From: Streptosporangiaceae bacterium
Lineage (GTDB): Bacteria; Actinomycetota; Actinomycetes; Streptosporangiales; Streptosporangiaceae
Direction of reading: 5' to 3'
Length of the DNA stretch: 18,960 nucleotides
Assembly: GCA_030041195.1 (NCBI GenBank)
Contig: JASHOI010000004.1
Span: forward strand, 1-18,960
Position 1 is the first letter of the stretch; the number at the start of each line of letters is the position of its first letter. This document shows positions 7,578 through 15,671 of this stretch, one piece after another. The position numbers and the translations under genes were made by a program. Under the pieces are notes generated by a model that saw only the letters and a program-made list of their open reading frames with translations, had not been told where the DNA came from and did no database searches.

Positions 7578-8741
7578 CTATTTCCAGAGTTGCCTGCTGG
7601 CGAGTTCTGCGCCCTTGACGATGTTCTGGTACTTCGTCCAGGCGGCCTGGGCGTGCCAGCGCATGCCGCAATCCGTGCCTGCGATCACGTTCTCGCGCCC
7701 GCAGGCGTTCGCGAAGTTGACGATCGTGTCCGCGACCACCTCGGGCGGCTCCACCACCGGGGTCGTGTGATCGACGACGCCCGGGATGATGATCTTGTCC
7801 TCCGGCCATTTGAGCTCGTCGCGCCAGATCCGCCACTCCAGCCGGCGGGTCGACTTCGCCGACTCGATGGAGAAGGCCCGGGCCTTTGCCCTCAGCATCA
7901 TCGGCGCGATCTGCCTAAGCGGCACCTCGCTGGTGTGCATGCCTGGCCAGCTTCCCCAGCAAGTGTGAAACCGGATCATGTCCTCCGGCACGTCCTCGAG
8001 CGCCGCGTTCAGCGCGTCCATTCGCAGCATGATGAACCGCTCGTACTCCTCATCGGACATCGGCGGGCGGCGCGCCTCTTCCCAGTCGTGGCTGATGGCC
8101 GGGTCGTCGATCTGCAGGATCAGGCCGTTGTCCGTGACCGTCTTGAAGACCGGCGCCATGACCTCGGTCAGCGCGACGACGAACTCGTCATCGGTCTTGT
8201 AGTACTCGTTCCAGACGAACTCCTCGAGCCACTCGGGGGCTATGACGCAGTAGAACGCCTCCTTATCCGGCGCATTCGCCGCGAGCGCCCGCTTGAACAG
8301 CTGGATGTCCTGCTCGAACGGCTCGATCGACTTGAGCTTCAGCGGCCCGCTGACCACGGTCCGCATCGCCATGACCGGGTTATCAACCTCGCCCATCATG
8401 GTGGCGAACATGTCGGCATAGAAGTCGCTGTACGTGAAGAAGTCGCGGCCCAGCCAGCGCACCCGCTCCAGGCTCACCGGCGGTTCATCGGCGGGGATGC
8501 CCGGCGTGATCGTCTCGAACCCGTCGATCAGCTGGAACATGGCGCGCGGGCCGATGCCCGCTGGCTCACCGTTCGAGACCACGTCCATGCCGATCTCGAC
8601 CTGCTTCTTGACGAGCTCGTTGACCTCGTGCTCAACCCGGTCGGGCGGGGTGGGCGGCGGCCCCATTGCCGCGTTGCCCGCATCTGGCATGAACAGCTTG
8701 CCGGTATGGGTGGCAAGGATACGGTCGGTGCTCCGCTTCAT
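7578..8741 (-). CDS. MetE-like zinc methyltransferase (cobalamin-independent methionine synthase II family)
   Basis: A 387-residue protein, half the size of full MetE, matching its catalytic C-terminal barrel. This family includes thiol methyl- or alkyltransferases such as MetE, short methionine-synthase-like proteins and epoxyalkane:coenzyme M transferase. The predicted zinc ligands are present: His259 and Cys261 in HTCWG, Glu293 in FSIESA, and Cys358 in GTDCGMRW. The N-terminal ILATHTGKL resembles the family's usual ThxGSLPR opening. ATG 8741 was chosen over an upstream ATG (8807) because GAGG lies 8 nt before it and the family alignment starts there. The actual substrate (homocysteine or another thiol or methyl donor) cannot be told. 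The beta-propeller gene upstream ends 93 bp away on the same strand, so co-transcription is possible. Confidence 0.82.
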   Translation of the reverse strand: MKRSTDRILATHTGKLFMPDAGNAAMGPPPTPPDRVEHEVNELVKKQVEIGMDVVSNGEPAGIGPRAMFQLIDGFETITPGIPADEPPVSLERVRWLGRDFFTYSDFYADMFATMMGEVDNPVMAMRTVVSGPLKLKSIEPFEQDIQLFKRALAANAPDKEAFYCVIAPEWLEEFVWNEYYKTDDEFVVALTEVMAPVFKTVTDNGLILQIDDPAISHDWEEARRPPMSDEEYERFIMLRMDALNAALEDVPEDMIRFHTCWGSWPGMHTSEVPLRQIAPMMLRAKARAFSIESAKSTRRLEWRIWRDELKWPEDKIIIPGVVDHTTPVVEPPEVVADTIVNFANACGRENVIAGTDCGMRWHAQAAWTKYQNIVKGAELASRQLWK

Positions 8742-8834
8742 CGTCACATCCTCGTCAGCGAAGCCTGTTCCCGCACGATCTCCTCCCGGCTGACGGAAGA
8801 GAAGCAACAGCCCGCCAGCATCGTTCGGCAGGGG

Positions 8835-9695
8835 CTAAGCCACCACGACCAGCGCCTGGCCGTTGAGCCTTGCCAGGTGCACGGCCACGCCGATGAAACT
8901 GCCCGTGGAGAAGTCGAAAGCAACGACGTGGTCCTGGCCCACGCAATAGAGGCGGCCACCGGGCCCGAACCGCAATCCGCGCGGCCTCGCGAACCTCACC
9001 GCGGCGGGCGGAGCAAACACGCGGACCAGCCGGCCCGTGGCAGGGTCGTATTCGCGGACGGTCGCGGCCGCGTCCGGGGAACCGTACGGCCACTCGCTGG
9101 AGACGATGACGTTCCCGCTGGGCGCGACCGTGAGGTCGAGCGGGCTCAGTTCCGGATCGTCGACCAGGCGGGGCGTGCGCAGCGCTCCCTCCTGGTCGAA
9201 TACGGCGATCGTGTTCTCGCCGACACCGGTCGGTCCTATGCCGGAGGACAGATACATCTCGCCGCCGGGCCCGAACCCGAACCCGCGCGGGAACGGGACG
9301 ATCCCGTCGGGAAGGACGGGCTCTCCCTCCCCGTCCAGGCGCTCAGGCAGGGCGAGGACCGTCCGCCGCCGCCGCAGCCCGACGTAGTAGCGGCCGTCGG
9401 GTCCGAACGTCCCGCCGCCTGGGTCGAGCCCGTCGATCCGGCCCGAGTCGAGCGCCACGTTTCCGTGCCGGCCGAGCGCCAGCACCCGGTCGTCGCCGCT
9501 GTTGAGGTACACGAGCCCGCCGGACGGGCCGAGGCTGAGGCCACGCGGGTCGGCTATCCGGCGATCCTGGCTGAACGGCCCGGCCAGCGCGCCGTTGGCG
9601 GTGAAACTCAGGATCGCGCCGTAGCCGTCGCCGTTGGCTCCGCTGGCGCTGGTGACGAGCATCGTGACCGGGCCGTCTGGAGCGCGCTGATCCAT
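8835..9695 (-). CDS. NHL/SMP-30-like beta-propeller protein
   Basis: A 286-residue protein made of repeated blades of the type PRGLxxGPxGxLY, for example near residues 50-65, 145-160 and 245-260, alternating with VLAL, IAVFD and VVAFD strands. This is the pattern of NHL-repeat or gluconolactonase-like six-bladed propellers. Members can be sugar-lactone hydrolases or binding scaffolds, and I cannot point to metal-binding residues that would mark a lactonase. No signal peptide is seen from the start chosen (ATG 9695). The longer frame to 9935 overlaps the divergent methyltransferase and was not used. The chosen start has no convincing Shine-Dalgarno, so ATG 9662 is an alternative. Confidence 0.65.
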   Translation of the reverse strand: MDQRAPDGPVTMLVTSASGANGDGYGAILSFTANGALAGPFSQDRRIADPRGLSLGPSGGLVYLNSGDDRVLALGRHGNVALDSGRIDGLDPGGGTFGPDGRYYVGLRRRRTVLALPERLDGEGEPVLPDGIVPFPRGFGFGPGGEMYLSSGIGPTGVGENTIAVFDQEGALRTPRLVDDPELSPLDLTVAPSGNVIVSSEWPYGSPDAAATVREYDPATGRLVRVFAPPAAVRFARPRGLRFGPGGRLYCVGQDHVVAFDFSTGSFIGVAVHLARLNGQALVVVA

Positions 9696-9816
9696 AAAGC
9701 GATCATCGCCGGCATCCCTGCGTGGGGGCCACCTCACCGGCCGGGCCCTGCGCCGCCGGGCACTCAGCGGCGTGCCCTGAGCGGCTCCGGCGAACTCGTG
9801 CGCGAGGATGGCGGCT

Positions 9817-10866
9817 GTGACCGCCCGAGCAACCGCTGAGCCACAGACCACGCCCGGCCGGGTCGGCGCGTTCCCGCGGCTGCGGTACATGGGGTCCAAG
9901 TACCGCCTGGTGCCGCACCTGGCCCGGGCGTTCACCGAGATCGGCGGCCGGACGGCGCTCGACGCGTTCTCCGGCAGCGGGGTCGTGTCCTACCTGCTCA
10001 AGACGCTGGGCTACCAGACCACGTGCAACGATTTCCTGGCCTTCCCCTCGGCCATCGCGCGCGCCACCGTGGTCAACCAGGACCAGGTCCTCAGCCCCGA
10101 GGAGATCGACGCGGTCTGCGGGCCGCCCGCCGACGACCGTGACTTCATCCAGCGCACGTTCGCGGGCCTGTACTTCACCGGCCAGGACCGCGCGTTCCTC
10201 GACTCGGCCTGGTCGCACATTGACCGGATGACCGGGCACAAGCGCGACATCGCGATAGCGGCCCTGGTGCTGGCGGCCGCGCGAAGGCAGCCGCGCGGCG
10301 TGTTCACGGTCACCGACCTGCGCTACGACGACGGCCGGCGCGACCTGAGGCTCTCGCTGCGCGAGCATTTCCGCGAGCGGGCCGCCGAGTACAACCGGGT
10401 CGTGTTCGACAGCGGCCAGCCGTGCCGGGCGCTGTCCGCAGACGTCCTCGCGCTGCCAGCCGAGCGGTACGACGTGGTCTATCTCGATCCGCCGTACGCG
10501 CCGCCGCGCGACGACAACTGTTACATCAAGCGCTATCACTTCCTGGAGGGGCTGTCGGTCTACTGGCGCGGCCAGACGATCATGGAGAACACCCGGACGA
10601 AGAAGCTGCCCAAGCGGTACACGCCGTTCTCCTACAAGCACACCGTGACCGGCGCGCTGCGACGCGCCATCGGCCAGTTCCGGGACTCGGCGATCGTGCT
10701 GTCGTACTCCTCCAACGCGGTCCCCGACGTACACACGATCGAGGGCTTGCTGCGGGAGGTAAAGGACCACGTCGAGGTGCGGCTGACCGACCACACCTAT
10801 TCCTTCGGCACGCACCGGGCCGCGCAGCGCCGCACGGCCGCGGAGTACCTGTTCATCGGGCGGTAG
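9817..10866 (+). CDS. D12-class DNA N6-adenine methyltransferase (stand-alone)
   Basis: Transfers a methyl group from S-adenosylmethionine to adenine N6 in DNA. The motif order is that of the Dam/D12 (alpha) class: RYMGSK near residue 24 (FPRLRYMGSK), motif I DAFSGSG, then a target-recognition region, and motif IV YLDPPY. A C-terminal region with LSYSSNAVPD and a YSFGTHR segment follows. About 350 residues is somewhat longer than classical Dam. I chose GTG 9817 because GAGG lies 9 nt before it; ATG 9808 abuts that site. No restriction endonuclease or specificity gene flanks it, so it is an orphan methyltransferase in this window. Its recognition sequence is unknown. It is divergent from the beta-propeller gene, with about 120 bp for promoters. 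Confidence 0.9.
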   Translation: MTARATAEPQTTPGRVGAFPRLRYMGSKYRLVPHLARAFTEIGGRTALDAFSGSGVVSYLLKTLGYQTTCNDFLAFPSAIARATVVNQDQVLSPEEIDAVCGPPADDRDFIQRTFAGLYFTGQDRAFLDSAWSHIDRMTGHKRDIAIAALVLAAARRQPRGVFTVTDLRYDDGRRDLRLSLREHFRERAAEYNRVVFDSGQPCRALSADVLALPAERYDVVYLDPPYAPPRDDNCYIKRYHFLEGLSVYWRGQTIMENTRTKKLPKRYTPFSYKHTVTGALRRAIGQFRDSAIVLSYSSNAVPDVHTIEGLLREVKDHVEVRLTDHTYSFGTHRAAQRRTAAEYLFIGR

Positions 10867-10963
10867 CCGGATCTCGCTCCGCTTGTGCATTCGGGCCGCG
10901 GGTGACCAGCCCTCGCTTCCCGGGCACCAGGGCCCGACCTGCAAAGGTAGTAAGGTCTGCCCA

Positions 10964-12115
10964 ATGGAAGTTCTGCGCAAAGACGTGGTCGTGGTCGGCC
11001 TGGGGGGTTTCGGCTCTGCGGCGCTGTGGCGGCTCGCCCAGCGAGGGATCGACGTTGCCGGGATCGAGCGTCACGGTATCGGGCATCACCTGGGCTCCTC
11101 GCACGGCGCGACCCGGCTGTTCCGGGTTGCCTGCCAGGAGCATCCCGGGCTGTCGGCGGTGGCCCTGAAATCCCTGGAGCTGTGGACGGGGCTGGGCGAG
11201 CAGACCGGGCAGGAACTCGTCCGCCAGAGCGGCTGCCTGACCACCGGCGCGCCGGACAGCGGCCCGCTGCGCGCCGTGATCGCCGCCGCTGCCGCGGCGG
11301 GCGTGCCGGTTGTGCGGCTGAGCCACGAGGAACTCGTCGCGCGCCAGCCGCAGTACGCCGGCCTGGCGCCCGGCGACGTCGCGGTCTGGGATCCGGGTGC
11401 GGGCATCTGCTATCCCGAGCGCAACGTGCGGGCACAGACCGAGGCAGCCCGGCGGCTGGGCGCCGACGTCTATCCGCACACGATGGTCACCGGCATCGAG
11501 GCCGGGCAGGACGGTGTCACCGTGCGCACCCCGACCGTCGAGTGGCGGGCGGCGCAGGTAATCGTCGCGGCCGGTGCGTGGCTCGGGACGCTGCTGCCCA
11601 AGCTGCCGCTGGCTCCGCGCCGGACGCCGCTGTACTGGTTCCGGCCCCGCGATCCGGATTCCGGTGAGTTCACCCTGGACAAGTTTCCTTCCTTTATCTG
11701 GGAGCGCCCGGACGGCGAGAAGCTGTGGGGGCACGGCTCAGCCGACGACTACCAGGTCAAGATCGGCCTGGACCCCGCGAGGGCGTCGGCGAGCACCGCG
11801 ATCGACCCGGAGGAGATGGACCGCTACATCCATCTCGACACCGACGTCGACGAGCTGTCCTCGGCGGTGGCATGTGCCTTCCCCGGCCTGGAGCCCCGGC
11901 CCGCGAAGGTCATCCCGTGCCTGATCACCGACTCGCCCGACGAGCAGTTCCTGGTCGGCCGTCTGGCCGGCACGCCCAGCGTGATCGTGGCGGGCGGGGA
12001 CAGCGGGCACGGCTTCAAGCACGCCGCCGGCATCGGGGAACTGCTGGCGCAGATCGTCACCGGCGAGCGCCCGTACTGCGCGGCCGACTTCCTGAACCCG
12101 GCACGCTTCGGGTGA
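10964..12115 (+). CDS. Monomeric sarcosine oxidase / N-methyltryptophan oxidase-family flavoprotein
   Basis: A 383-residue FAD enzyme, the normal length for monomeric sarcosine oxidase, which oxidises N-methyl amino acids to imine and peroxide. It has the dinucleotide fold GLGGFGSA (12-19), the conserved GSSHGATR (44-51) with active-site His47 and Arg51, Lys266 in the VKIG loop (equivalent to the O2-activating Lys265) and Lys352 in SGHGFK. Cys319 in IPCLITDSPDEQF is positioned as the covalent flavin-attachment Cys315. However, the usual active-site His four residues after the Lys is Asp270, so the substrate or kinetics may differ. ATG 10964 has AAGG 8 nt upstream. It ends 18 bp from the convergent small membrane gene, and nothing nearby fixes its substrate. 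Confidence 0.85.
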   Translation: MEVLRKDVVVVGLGGFGSAALWRLAQRGIDVAGIERHGIGHHLGSSHGATRLFRVACQEHPGLSAVALKSLELWTGLGEQTGQELVRQSGCLTTGAPDSGPLRAVIAAAAAAGVPVVRLSHEELVARQPQYAGLAPGDVAVWDPGAGICYPERNVRAQTEAARRLGADVYPHTMVTGIEAGQDGVTVRTPTVEWRAAQVIVAAGAWLGTLLPKLPLAPRRTPLYWFRPRDPDSGEFTLDKFPSFIWERPDGEKLWGHGSADDYQVKIGLDPARASASTAIDPEEMDRYIHLDTDVDELSSAVACAFPGLEPRPAKVIPCLITDSPDEQFLVGRLAGTPSVIVAGGDSGHGFKHAAGIGELLAQIVTGERPYCAADFLNPARFG

Positions 12116-12133
12116 TCCCGGGCCGGCCCAGGC

Positions 12134-12424
12134 TCAGGTTCGCGGAGGCGCGGAGCGGTCGGCGGTCATATCCAGATAGCCGCCAAAGAATTGCAGCGCC
12201 GCATTCACCAGAAACCACGCTGCCCACCTGTAGCACTTGCGCCGGTCCCGCTCGGTTCCGGCGCGGCGACCGAGACCGAGCAGAACGACGCCGATGCCGA
12301 GCTGAAAGCCGCCGGCGGCAAACCGCACGCTCGCGACCGCGCGCAGATGCCGGTACTCCCAGGGCCGGATCAGGCGCCTTATCCCGGAGCGCGAGCGGGT
12401 TGTGCTGTCACTTGGTGCGTGCAT
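12134..12424 (-). CDS. Small membrane protein, 96 residues, unknown function
   Basis: The N-terminal third is basic (TTRSRSGIRRLIRP), followed by two hydrophobic segments, about residues 32-50 (FAAGGFQLGIGVVLLGLG) and 68-82 (AAWFLVNAALQFFGGY). A short positively charged loop and a polar tail separate and end them. This looks like the family of small actinobacterial membrane proteins beginning RPWEY, which I recall without a known function. The first ATG (12430) sits one base from the AGGAGG site. The second (12424) lies 7 nt from it and is the better start, so I use it. It is convergent with the oxidase gene 18 bp away. Confidence 0.62.
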   Translation of the reverse strand: MHAPSDSTTRSRSGIRRLIRPWEYRHLRAVASVRFAAGGFQLGIGVVLLGLGRRAGTERDRRKCYRWAAWFLVNAALQFFGGYLDMTADRSAPPRT

Positions 12425-12571
12425 CGGCATGCCTCCTGCCGACTGCGGCGCCGGCTACCTGATCACCTGGTAAAAACTGATATCACATTGATGAGCGATC
12501 GTCAAGAACGGCACCTCGCCTGGCCGTGTACGGCATCCGGGCTCCCCAACGTTAGCCGAATTTATTGATTT

Positions 12572-12601
12572 GCTTTTGTCCGGCTGCGACCGGACAAAAG
12601 C
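12572..12601. terminator. Perfect 12-bp hairpin downstream of the IclR gene
   Basis: GCTTTTGTCCGG (12572-12583) and CCGGACAAAAGC (12590-12601) are exact reverse complements around a 6-nt loop. The hairpin lies 105 bp past the IclR stop on the minus strand and 147 bp before the small membrane protein start. Its AAAA/TTTT base and GC top fit a bidirectional intrinsic terminator, though no U-tract follows the stem on either strand. A protein-binding site is the alternative. The surrounding gap (12425-12706) has no other feature I can support. Confidence 0.5.
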
Positions 12602-12706
12602 GAACCGCTGATTTCAGCCTCCATTGAATTTGGTGCTTATGTGGCAGGTGGGGGCTATGAAGCGCAGGCCGGTGCTTGTCGCCGCTTTCGACAGGAGCCG
12701 AAATCG

Positions 12707-13516
12707 TCACCGCGGCTCGCGGCCAGGCTGCTCGGCGGCGCCCGCCGCGACAGGGACGGCCCCCGCGCCGAGGGCACGGGAGATGGTCAGCGCCGCGGTG
12801 CGCACCGCAGGCCCGGCCCGGTCCGGCTTCAGCCGCGCCGACCAGCCGGAGACCGACAGCGCGCCCGCCGGGGTGCCGCCCGGGCCGTGCACCGGGCTGG
12901 CCACGCAGACCAGGCCGGGCCGGGATTCCTCGCAGTCGTAGGCGAGGCCCGACTCGCGGACCCGGTCCAGCTCCTGGCGCAGCAGCTCCGCGGAGGTGAT
13001 CGTCCGCTCGCTGACCCGGGTCAGCCCGGCGTCGAGCATGGCCTCGATGACGCCCGGCCCGGAGAACGCCAGGATGGCCTTGCCGATCGCGGTGGCGTGG
13101 GCCGGCCAGCGCCCGCCGACCCGGGTCGGCAGCCGCGGCGAGTCGGGCCCGGCCAGGATGTCGACGTAGACCACGTCCGAGCCCTCGAGGATGCCGAGGT
13201 TCACCGAGTGCCTGGTCGCCTCGCGCAGGTCGGCCATGACCGGCCGGGCTGCGTCACGGAGGCTGCGCTGCTGCGGCACGAGCTGGCCGAGCTCGAACAG
13301 CTTGAGCCCGAGCCGCAGCTCGCCGTCCGCGCGCTCCAGCAGCCCGCAGCGGATCAGCTCTCCGGTCAGCCGGTGCGCCGTGGTCTTCGGCAGCGACGCC
13401 CGCCGGGCCAGCTCGGAGACGGTCATCGCCTCGCGGTCGGCACGGAACGCGTCGAGCACCGACGTGATCCGGCCAGCGGCCGAGGTCTCACCGTGACTGC
13501 CGTGGGCAGGGCACAT
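12707..13516 (-). CDS. IclR-family transcriptional regulator
   Basis: A 269-residue DNA-binding regulator. The N-terminal winged helix has the MTVSELARRASLPKTTAHRL stretch (residues 30-49), a helix-turn-helix typical of IclR. The C-terminal effector domain carries ATAIGKAILAF and the signature SRPGLVCVASPVHGPGG near residue 220. IclR proteins usually control adjacent degradation genes by binding an aromatic or related pathway compound. Here the gene is divergent from the acylating dehydrogenase/aldolase pair, 122 bp away, which makes it the likely regulator of that pair. I used ATG 13516 because the family begins there, but its upstream sequence has no clear ribosome site. The frame further left to 13729 would overlap the divergent gene and was dropped. 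Confidence 0.9.
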   Translation of the reverse strand: MCPAHGSHGETSAAGRITSVLDAFRADREAMTVSELARRASLPKTTAHRLTGELIRCGLLERADGELRLGLKLFELGQLVPQQRSLRDAARPVMADLREATRHSVNLGILEGSDVVYVDILAGPDSPRLPTRVGGRWPAHATAIGKAILAFSGPGVIEAMLDAGLTRVSERTITSAELLRQELDRVRESGLAYDCEESRPGLVCVASPVHGPGGTPAGALSVSGWSARLKPDRAGPAVRTAALTISRALGAGAVPVAAGAAEQPGREPR

Positions 13517-13638
13517 GAGTCGATGATGGCCCCCGGTCCCGATCCCCGTCCACGAAGTGTTCCGATCACCGGGACGCTCTCCTTGCCCGGGCGTCCCGTC
13601 GCACCGCACGGTGCAGGGGAGACCGCAGGGAGGCACAC

Positions 13639-13671
13639 GTGATCTTTCGACCGCCTTGGACGCGACGGTGA
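13639..13671 (+). CDS. Possible 10-residue leader peptide coupled to the dehydrogenase
   Basis: AGGGAGG (about 13627-13633) lies 5 nt before GTG 13639, a strong ribosome site. That frame reads only [10 protein letters not shown] and stops at TGA 13669-13671. The stop overlaps GTG 13668, the best start of the dehydrogenase, as GTGA. This suggests a tiny coupled leader. Alternatively it could reflect a one-base sequence error fusing the site to the dehydrogenase frame. I see no other ribosome site for the dehydrogenase. Confidence 0.4.
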   Translation: MIFRPPWTRR

Positions 13672-14579
13672 CGCCCACCGTGGCCGCCATCGTCGGCCCT
13701 GGCAACATCGGAACCGACCTGCTGGCCAAGCTGCGGCGACTGGACGGGATCGACGTCCGTTACGTGGTCGGCGTGGTCGAGTCCGAGGGGCTGGCCCGGG
13801 CCAGGAACCTCGGCCTGGCCGCCTCAGCCGAGGGTGTCGACTGGCTGCTGCGCCAGGACCCGCTGCCGGAGATCGTCTTCGAGGCGACGTCCGCGCGGGC
13901 GCACCGGGCCAACGCGCCCCGCTACGCGGAGGCGGGGATCAAGGCGATCGACCTGACCCCGGCGCACATCGGCCCGATGGTCTGCCCGCCGGTCAACCTG
14001 CCGGAGCACCTGGACGCGCCGAACGTCAGCATGATCAGCTGCGGCGGCCAGGCCACGATCCCGATCGTGCACGCGGTCGCCCGGGTGGTGCCGGTCCCGT
14101 ACGCCGAGATCGTGGCCTCGGTGGCGTCCCGGTCGGCTGGCCCGGGGACGCGAGCGAACATCGACGAGTTCACCCACACCACAGCGGGCGCGCTGGAGTC
14201 GGTCGGCGGTGCCGGGCGCGGCAAGGCGATCATCATTCTGAACCCGGTCGAGCCGCCGATGATCATGCGGGACACGATCTACTGCGCGATCCCGGACGGC
14301 GCCGACACCGGCGCGATCGCCGCTTCGGTGCTCGCGATGGTCGAGGAGGTGCGGCGGTACGTGCCCGGCTACACACTGCGGGCCGACCCGCAGTTCGACC
14401 CGCCGCAGGCGTCCTGGCAAGGGCGGGGGGGCGGGGCAATCGGCCGGGTGGCCGTGTTCCTGGAGGTCCGCGGCAACGGGGACTACCTGCCCGAGTACGC
14501 GGGCAACCTGGACATCATGACCGCGGCCGCCGCCCGGGTCGGCGAGCTGGTCGCCAAGGCGACGGCGGTGGGCGCGTGA
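13668..14579 (+). CDS. mhpF: Acetaldehyde dehydrogenase (acylating), MhpF/DmpF/BphJ family
   Basis: Converts acetaldehyde (or propanal) to acyl-CoA with NAD+ and CoA, as the partner of the aldolase encoded next. It opens with the Rossmann motif [15 protein letters not shown] (residues 5-19) and continues with the family loop [10 protein letters not shown] (41-50). The catalytic cysteine is Cys125 in [11 protein letters not shown] (122-132), and [14 protein letters not shown] follows. At 303 residues from GTG 13668 it fits the family's usual 295-316. The longer frame back to 13557 overlaps the IclR promoter region and starts without a ribosome site. The stop overlaps the aldolase start (GTGA), so the two proteins are made together, matching their known heteromeric channelling complex. 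Confidence 0.93.
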   Translation: MTPTVAAIVGPGNIGTDLLAKLRRLDGIDVRYVVGVVESEGLARARNLGLAASAEGVDWLLRQDPLPEIVFEATSARAHRANAPRYAEAGIKAIDLTPAHIGPMVCPPVNLPEHLDAPNVSMISCGGQATIPIVHAVARVVPVPYAEIVASVASRSAGPGTRANIDEFTHTTAGALESVGGAGRGKAIIILNPVEPPMIMRDTIYCAIPDGADTGAIAASVLAMVEEVRRYVPGYTLRADPQFDPPQASWQGRGGGAIGRVAVFLEVRGNGDYLPEYAGNLDIMTAAAARVGELVAKATAVGA

Positions 14580-15628
14580 GCGGCACGAACGGGGCCGGCG
14601 GTACCAGCCGGCCGGTACGGATCACCGACACGACGCTGCGCGACGGCAGCCACGCGATGTCGCACCAGTTCACCGAGGCGCAGGTTCGGGCCACCGTGCA
14701 CGCGCTGGACGCGGCCGGGGTGGAGGTCATCGAGGTCACGCACGGCGACGGGCTCGGCGGATCCTCGTTCAACTACGGGTTCTCGCTCACCGACGACATC
14801 CAGCTGATCGGCGCGGCGGCGCAGGAGGCCACCCGGGCGAAGATCGCTGTGCTGCTGCTTCCGGGCCTCGGGACCGTGGAGGACCTGCAGCGTGCGCGGG
14901 AGGCGGGCGCGTCGGTCGCCCGGATCGCGACGCACTGCACCGAGGCGGACGTGTCCATCCAGCACTTCGGGATCGCCAGAAGCCTGGGCATGGAGACTGT
15001 TGGGTTCCTGATGATGGCGCACCGCACCAGCGCCGCCGAGCTGGCCCGGCAGGCGCGGATCATGGTCGACGCCGGGGCGCAGTGCGTGTACTGCGTCGAC
15101 TCGGCCGGGGCGCTGCTGATCGGCGACGCGCAGGAACGCATCCTGGCGTTGATCGGCGAGATCGGGGCGCAGGCCCAGGTCGGCTTCCACGGGCATCAGA
15201 ACCTCGCTCTCGGCGTCGCGAACTCGGTGCTGGCGTTCCAGAACGGCGCGCTGCAGATCGACGGGTCGCTGTGCGGGCTCGGCGCCGGCGCCGGGAACGC
15301 CCCGACCGAGATACTGGCGGCCACGTTCGACCGGCTGGGCGTCGAGACCGGCGTGGACGTCCAGGCGACGCTGGCCGCCGCCGACGAGATCGTGAAGCCA
15401 TTTCTGCCCAGGCTGCCGTGGACCGACCGATCCTCGATCGTGCAGGGTTACGCGGGTGTCTATTCCAGCTTCCTGCTCCACGCCGAGCACGCGGCTGAGC
15501 GTTACGGCATCCCCGTCCATGACATCCTGCAGCGCGTGGCCGAGCACGGCTACGTGGGCGGGCAGGAGGACATGCTGATCGACGTGGCGCTGCAACTGGT
15601 CCGGGAGCGGGAAACGGCGGGCGTGTGA
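14576..15628 (+). CDS. mhpE: 4-hydroxy-2-oxovalerate aldolase, MhpE/DmpG/BphI family
   Basis: Cleaves 4-hydroxy-2-oxoacids to pyruvate and an aldehyde, which passes through a tunnel to the dehydrogenase. The 350-residue protein has [17 protein letters not shown] (residues 16-32) with the HMGL-family TLRDG metal site and catalytic Arg/Asp, and later [14 protein letters not shown] with the paired His metal ligands. The C-terminal GYVGGQEDM communication-domain region is also typical. The start is GTG 14576, overlapping the dehydrogenase stop. The preceding hydratase step (2-hydroxypenta-2,4-dienoate hydratase) is not in this window, nor is a ring-cleavage dioxygenase. It ends 43 bp from the convergent LysR gene, with a strong hairpin between. 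Confidence 0.94.
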   Translation: MSGTNGAGGTSRPVRITDTTLRDGSHAMSHQFTEAQVRATVHALDAAGVEVIEVTHGDGLGGSSFNYGFSLTDDIQLIGAAAQEATRAKIAVLLLPGLGTVEDLQRAREAGASVARIATHCTEADVSIQHFGIARSLGMETVGFLMMAHRTSAAELARQARIMVDAGAQCVYCVDSAGALLIGDAQERILALIGEIGAQAQVGFHGHQNLALGVANSVLAFQNGALQIDGSLCGLGAGAGNAPTEILAATFDRLGVETGVDVQATLAAADEIVKPFLPRLPWTDRSSIVQGYAGVYSSFLLHAEHAAERYGIPVHDILQRVAEHGYVGGQEDMLIDVALQLVRERETAGV

Positions 15629-15631
15629 CGT

Positions 15632-15662
15632 GCCCGGGGCCGGACGCCACCCGGCCCCGGGC
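15632..15662. terminator. Bidirectional terminator-like hairpin between the aldolase and LysR genes
   Basis: GCCCGGGGCCGG (15632-15643) and CCGGCCCCGGGC (15651-15662) are perfect reverse complements with a 7-nt loop. This all-GC 12-bp stem fills nearly the whole 43-bp convergent gap, so it can end transcription from both sides. Confidence 0.7.
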
Positions 15663-15671
15663 TCCGCGCCG

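Noticed and set aside
7551..7579. 11-nt direct repeat (GGTCCAGGGCT) overlapping the MetE-like stop
   Set aside because: Two short copies only; not flanking a mobile element and probably chance or part of terminator-side sequence drift.
7230..9839. 869-codon plus-strand open frame
   Set aside because: Antisense to the MetE-like and beta-propeller genes, which both carry recognised motifs; the frame has no recognisable domain.
9703..10980. 425-codon minus-strand frame over the methyltransferase
   Set aside because: Antisense shadow; the plus-strand frame has all D12 methyltransferase motifs.
12120..12129. GGGCCGGCCC palindrome between the oxidase and small membrane protein genes
   Set aside because: A 10-bp GC palindrome has no loop for a hairpin and is expected by chance at this GC content.
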